IMG/VR virus record: IMGVR_UViG_3300015171_000021
Location: 1-30,892 of that record
Strand: one strand, 5' to 3'
DNA length: 30,892 bases
Source: a virus
How positions within the stretch are numbered: position 1 is the first letter of the stretch; each line of letters starts with the position of its first letter. The notes under the pieces are model-generated. The model worked only from the letters and a program-made list of their open reading frames with translations, made no database searches and was not told where the DNA came from. Made by a program: the position numbers and the translations under genes. Of this stretch, positions 28,959-30,892 are shown piece after piece.

Positions 28959-29716
28959 CGAACACGACGCGGCTCGGCCTGACGTACCCGGTCAGCAGCG
29001 CGACCGCGGACGTCCCGGCCGACATGGGCGTGCTCGCGGGGCAGCTCGACGTGCTCACGCTCGCGTACGCCAGCGGGACGTTCGCGGCGCGGCCCGCGGC
29101 GAGCGCGATCGCGGGCAAGATCTACTGGGCGACGGACTACAAGCGCTCCTACATCTCGGACGGCACGAACTGGTACGACATTCAGCCGCCCGTGGGGCAG
29201 GTCTGCCCGTTCCCGATGGCGACGCCGCCGGACGCGACGTGGCTCATCTGCGACGGGTCGAGTCAGCTGCGCGCGACGTACGCGGCGCTGTTCGGCCTGC
29301 TCGGCTCGACGTACGGCTCCGTCGACGCGACGCATTTCACGCTGCCTGACCTGCGCGGCCGGACGGTGTTCGGGACGGACGCGGGCGCGGGCCGTGTCGT
29401 GACCGATCCGCACGCGATCGGGAACACGGGTGGCGTCGAGCGGTACACGCTGCTCTCGGCCGAGGCCGCGCAGAAGGCCGTGTCCACGAACGTCGACGCG
29501 GGCGCGCACGTGCACGCGCCGGGCGGTGGCGGGTCGTGGCTCACGAACGGCACCGGCACGGGCGCGAACGTCACGACCGGCGGCGGCGGGTACGCGCTCG
29601 ACCCGAGCCTGTCGAACCCCGGGAACCACGGTCATGCGATCGCGGGGTCGAGCGCCGCGTCGTCGCACGAGAATATGCCGCCCTACATCACGCTGAGCTA
29701 CATAATCAAGACCTGA
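28955..29716 (+). CDS. Tail fibre with phage tail-collar domain
   Basis: 253 residues, ATG in ATGA overlap; an upstream in-frame ATG at 28847 lies inside the HNH gene and is not favoured. N-terminal part: LGLTYPVSSATADVPADM and a G-K-I-Y-W-A-T-D-Y-K-R-S-Y-I-S-D-G-T-N-W-Y fibre motif. From about residue 80: tail-collar domain with P-D-A-T-W-L-I-C-D-G-S-S, Y-A-A-L-F-G-L-L-G-S-T-Y-G, F-T-L-P-D-L-R-G-R-T-V-F-G. The end is Gly/His-rich and closes with the typical N-M-P-P-Y-I-T-L-S-Y-I-I-K. Collar-domain fibres recognise the host surface. Confidence 0.88.
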   Translation: MTNTTRLGLTYPVSSATADVPADMGVLAGQLDVLTLAYASGTFAARPAASAIAGKIYWATDYKRSYISDGTNWYDIQPPVGQVCPFPMATPPDATWLICDGSSQLRATYAALFGLLGSTYGSVDATHFTLPDLRGRTVFGTDAGAGRVVTDPHAIGNTGGVERYTLLSAEAAQKAVSTNVDAGAHVHAPGGGGSWLTNGTGTGANVTTGGGGYALDPSLSNPGNHGHAIAGSSAASSHENMPPYITLSYIIKT

Positions 29717-29742
29717 AAGCGCACGCGCGGCGCGGCGCCGAT

Positions 29743-29748
29743 CACAAT
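29743..29748 (+). promoter_or_regulatory. Candidate leaderless -10 box for the lysis genes
   Basis: CACAAT, 6 nt before GTG 29755. Shares AATGCGGGTG with the box before the protease gene (11991-12000). Confidence 0.4.
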
Positions 29749-29754
29749 GCGGGT

Positions 29755-30015
29755 GTGTCGACGAATCCCGACGACCCCGGCATCCTGACGCGCATCGAGA
29801 CGCTCGAATCCCAGGTCGCGGCGATCGTCGCGGTGAACGCGCGTGAGGACGCGGAGGCGCGTGACCTCGCGGATCGTGACGAGGCGCAGGACGCGCAGGC
29901 GGTCACGCTCGGGAACCTGATCAGCTCGACCCAATCCCAGATGCTGTGGATCTGCGCGGCGTGCCTGCTGTTCGGAGCGGCCGCCGGGTACCTCCTGACC
30001 CGGGTCTTCGGATGA
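29755..30015 (+). CDS. Holin-like / XhlA-type membrane protein
   Basis: 86 residues from GTG. An N-terminal coiled-coil helix (ILTRIETLESQVAAIVAVNA and onward, many heptads) is followed by one C-terminal transmembrane helix (MLWICAACLLFGAAAGYLL) and a short tail. This is the XhlA-type topology of proteins that help open the membrane for lysis, and it immediately precedes the endolysin (ATGA overlap). It could also be a spanin-like or a baseplate anchor, so holin function is inferred from topology and position. Confidence 0.65.
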   Translation: MSTNPDDPGILTRIETLESQVAAIVAVNAREDAEARDLADRDEAQDAQAVTLGNLISSTQSQMLWICAACLLFGAAAGYLLTRVFG

Positions 30016-30892
30016 CACCCCGGAAGCCGTCTCGGCAGCACTGGCAGGGCGTAGCGGCGACGCTCGTGGTGCTCGCGGCGCTCGCGGGCGGCACGCTCGC
30101 CGCGCGGAGCCTGTTCTACAGTGGCGCGGCCACGACCGCCGGGAACGTCTACGGCGTCCTCCAAGCCGAGGCCAAAGCGCACCCGAAACGGGCGGTCGTG
30201 CCGTACGTCGGGCCGTTCAACCTGCATGGCTGCGGCCCGGCGATCAGCGAGCTGGATCGCGCGCTGATCCGCAAGCACTTCCGCTTGGCGCGGCAGAAGG
30301 TCGCGCCCTGCTACGGGAAGGTCACGGCGCACGAGGTAGCGGCGTTCCAGCGCTCGATCCACTACAAGCCGACCGGCAGGTACACGCTCGCGACGCACCG
30401 CCAGCTCGTAGCACGCGGCGGGTACACGTTCCGGGCGCGCGGCAGGCTGATCGTCTACGCGCACGCCCGCTACGTCGACGCGTACCGCAACGCCGTCGTG
30501 CGTATCGCGCAGCACGTCGCGCTCGTCGGCGGCAACACGCTCTCCTACTCGCAGAGCGCGAGCCGCCAGAACTACGGCGCAGGCTGGCCCGGCATCCCGC
30601 CCGCCACCGACTGCAGCGGCATGGTGATCTTCGTCGAGTACCAGGCCGGAGCAGGCCCCGCGGTCGGCTACTTCGGCCCCGGATCGGTCGTCGGGTACAC
30701 CGGGACGCTCGCCCTGCAAGGCCGCCCGGTGCCGTTCGGCGCGAAGCTCTATCCCGGCGACGTGATGCTCTACGGCAGCTTCCCATTCTTCGACGCGGCG
30801 ATCTACATCGGCCGGGGCCTCGTACTTCAGCACGGCGGCGTGGGCGTACGGATCTTCCCCTACAACTTCAACGGCCAACTCGGGTCGATCCG
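30012..30892 (+). CDS. NlpC/P60-type endolysin with peptidoglycan-binding-like domain, 3'-truncated by the window
   Basis: 293 residues without a stop. Residues about 13-36 form a hydrophobic signal or membrane anchor (VAATLVVLAALAGGTLAA). Residues about 70-137 look like a peptidoglycan-binding unit, with V-A-A-F-Q-R-S-I-H-Y-K-P-T-G-R-Y-T. From about 155 a NlpC/P60-like cysteine peptidase begins: T-D-C201-S-G with the catalytic Cys, then P-G-D-V-M-L-Y, and D261-A-A-I-Y-I-G where the family normally has a catalytic His at the first position (H-V-G-I-Y). H274 (QHGG) lies downstream. Such enzymes cut peptidoglycan stem peptides. The substitution needs checking; the C-terminus is outside the window. 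Confidence 0.78.
   Translation, partial: MTPRKPSRQHWQGVAATLVVLAALAGGTLAARSLFYSGAATTAGNVYGVLQAEAKAHPKRAVVPYVGPFNLHGCGPAISELDRALIRKHFRLARQKVAPCYGKVTAHEVAAFQRSIHYKPTGRYTLATHRQLVARGGYTFRARGRLIVYAHARYVDAYRNAVVRIAQHVALVGGNTLSYSQSASRQNYGAGWPGIPPATDCSGMVIFVEYQAGAGPAVGYFGPGSVVGYTGTLALQGRPVPFGAKLYPGDVMLYGSFPFFDAAIYIGRGLVLQHGGVGVRIFPYNFNGQLGSI

Noticed and set aside
1-30892. tRNA genes, CRISPR arrays, insertion sequences, integrase or attachment sites
   Set aside because: None recognised by eye: no cloverleaf with a GTTC-type arm, no regularly spaced direct repeats, no transposase or recombinase motifs. A covariance-model tRNA search was not possible here.

Overview
The window is a strongly GC-rich stretch of a tailed, contractile-tail (myovirus-type) bacteriophage or prophage. 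Every convincing gene lies on the + strand. The codon bias toward G/C, frequent GTG starts, ATGA/GTGA/TAATG stop-start overlaps and apparent leaderless promoters point to a GC-rich host, most plausibly an actinobacterium; Deinococcus-type hosts also fit. The host is inference. No integrase, repressor, tRNA, CRISPR array or replication gene was seen, so temperate or lytic lifestyle cannot be decided.

Layout: (i) 1-1640, small genes (DUF4314, two membrane proteins) interrupted by an HNH homing-type endonuclease, closed by a 13-bp hairpin terminator. (ii) 1736-4051, terminase small subunit, a conserved small spacer protein and terminase large subunit. (iii) 4048-7500, an island of twelve small genes between terminase and portal, including a DUF3846 protein, several Cys-motif proteins, a phospholipase D-type nuclease and small membrane proteins. 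Two of its transcription units carry near-duplicate palindromic promoter/leader modules. (iv) 7671-11007, portal and a MuF-type minor head protein with a C-terminal GNAT-like acetyltransferase domain. (v) 11017-12029, a run of tiny genes, almost every one with its own TAnnnT box 6-8 nt before the start codon; one looks frameshifted at GGG-TTT-TGA. (vi) 12001-14505, prohead protease/scaffold, decoration-type protein and major capsid protein. (vii) 14509-19090, connector/neck proteins, tail sheath and tail tube. (viii) 19104-22080, a disordered basic protein, a terminator, tail assembly chaperones with a likely -1 frameshift, and the tape measure protein. (ix) 22077-28530, baseplate: LysM protein, large hub with cell-wall-hydrolase-like domains, spike/fibre protein, gp25-like wedge, baseplate J and a tail protein I-like protein. 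(x) 28527-30892, a second HNH endonuclease, tail-collar fibre, XhlA/holin-like membrane protein and the start of an NlpC/P60-type endolysin cut by the window edge.

The genes form a coherent programme: DNA packaging, head, neck, contractile tail, baseplate, host lysis. The most interesting points are the MuF-GNAT fusion (resembling MuF polymorphic toxins), the repeated leaderless -10 signature, two candidate recoding sites, the duplicated palindromic control modules, a possible HNH relic, and virion or lysis enzymes whose catalytic residues look degenerate.
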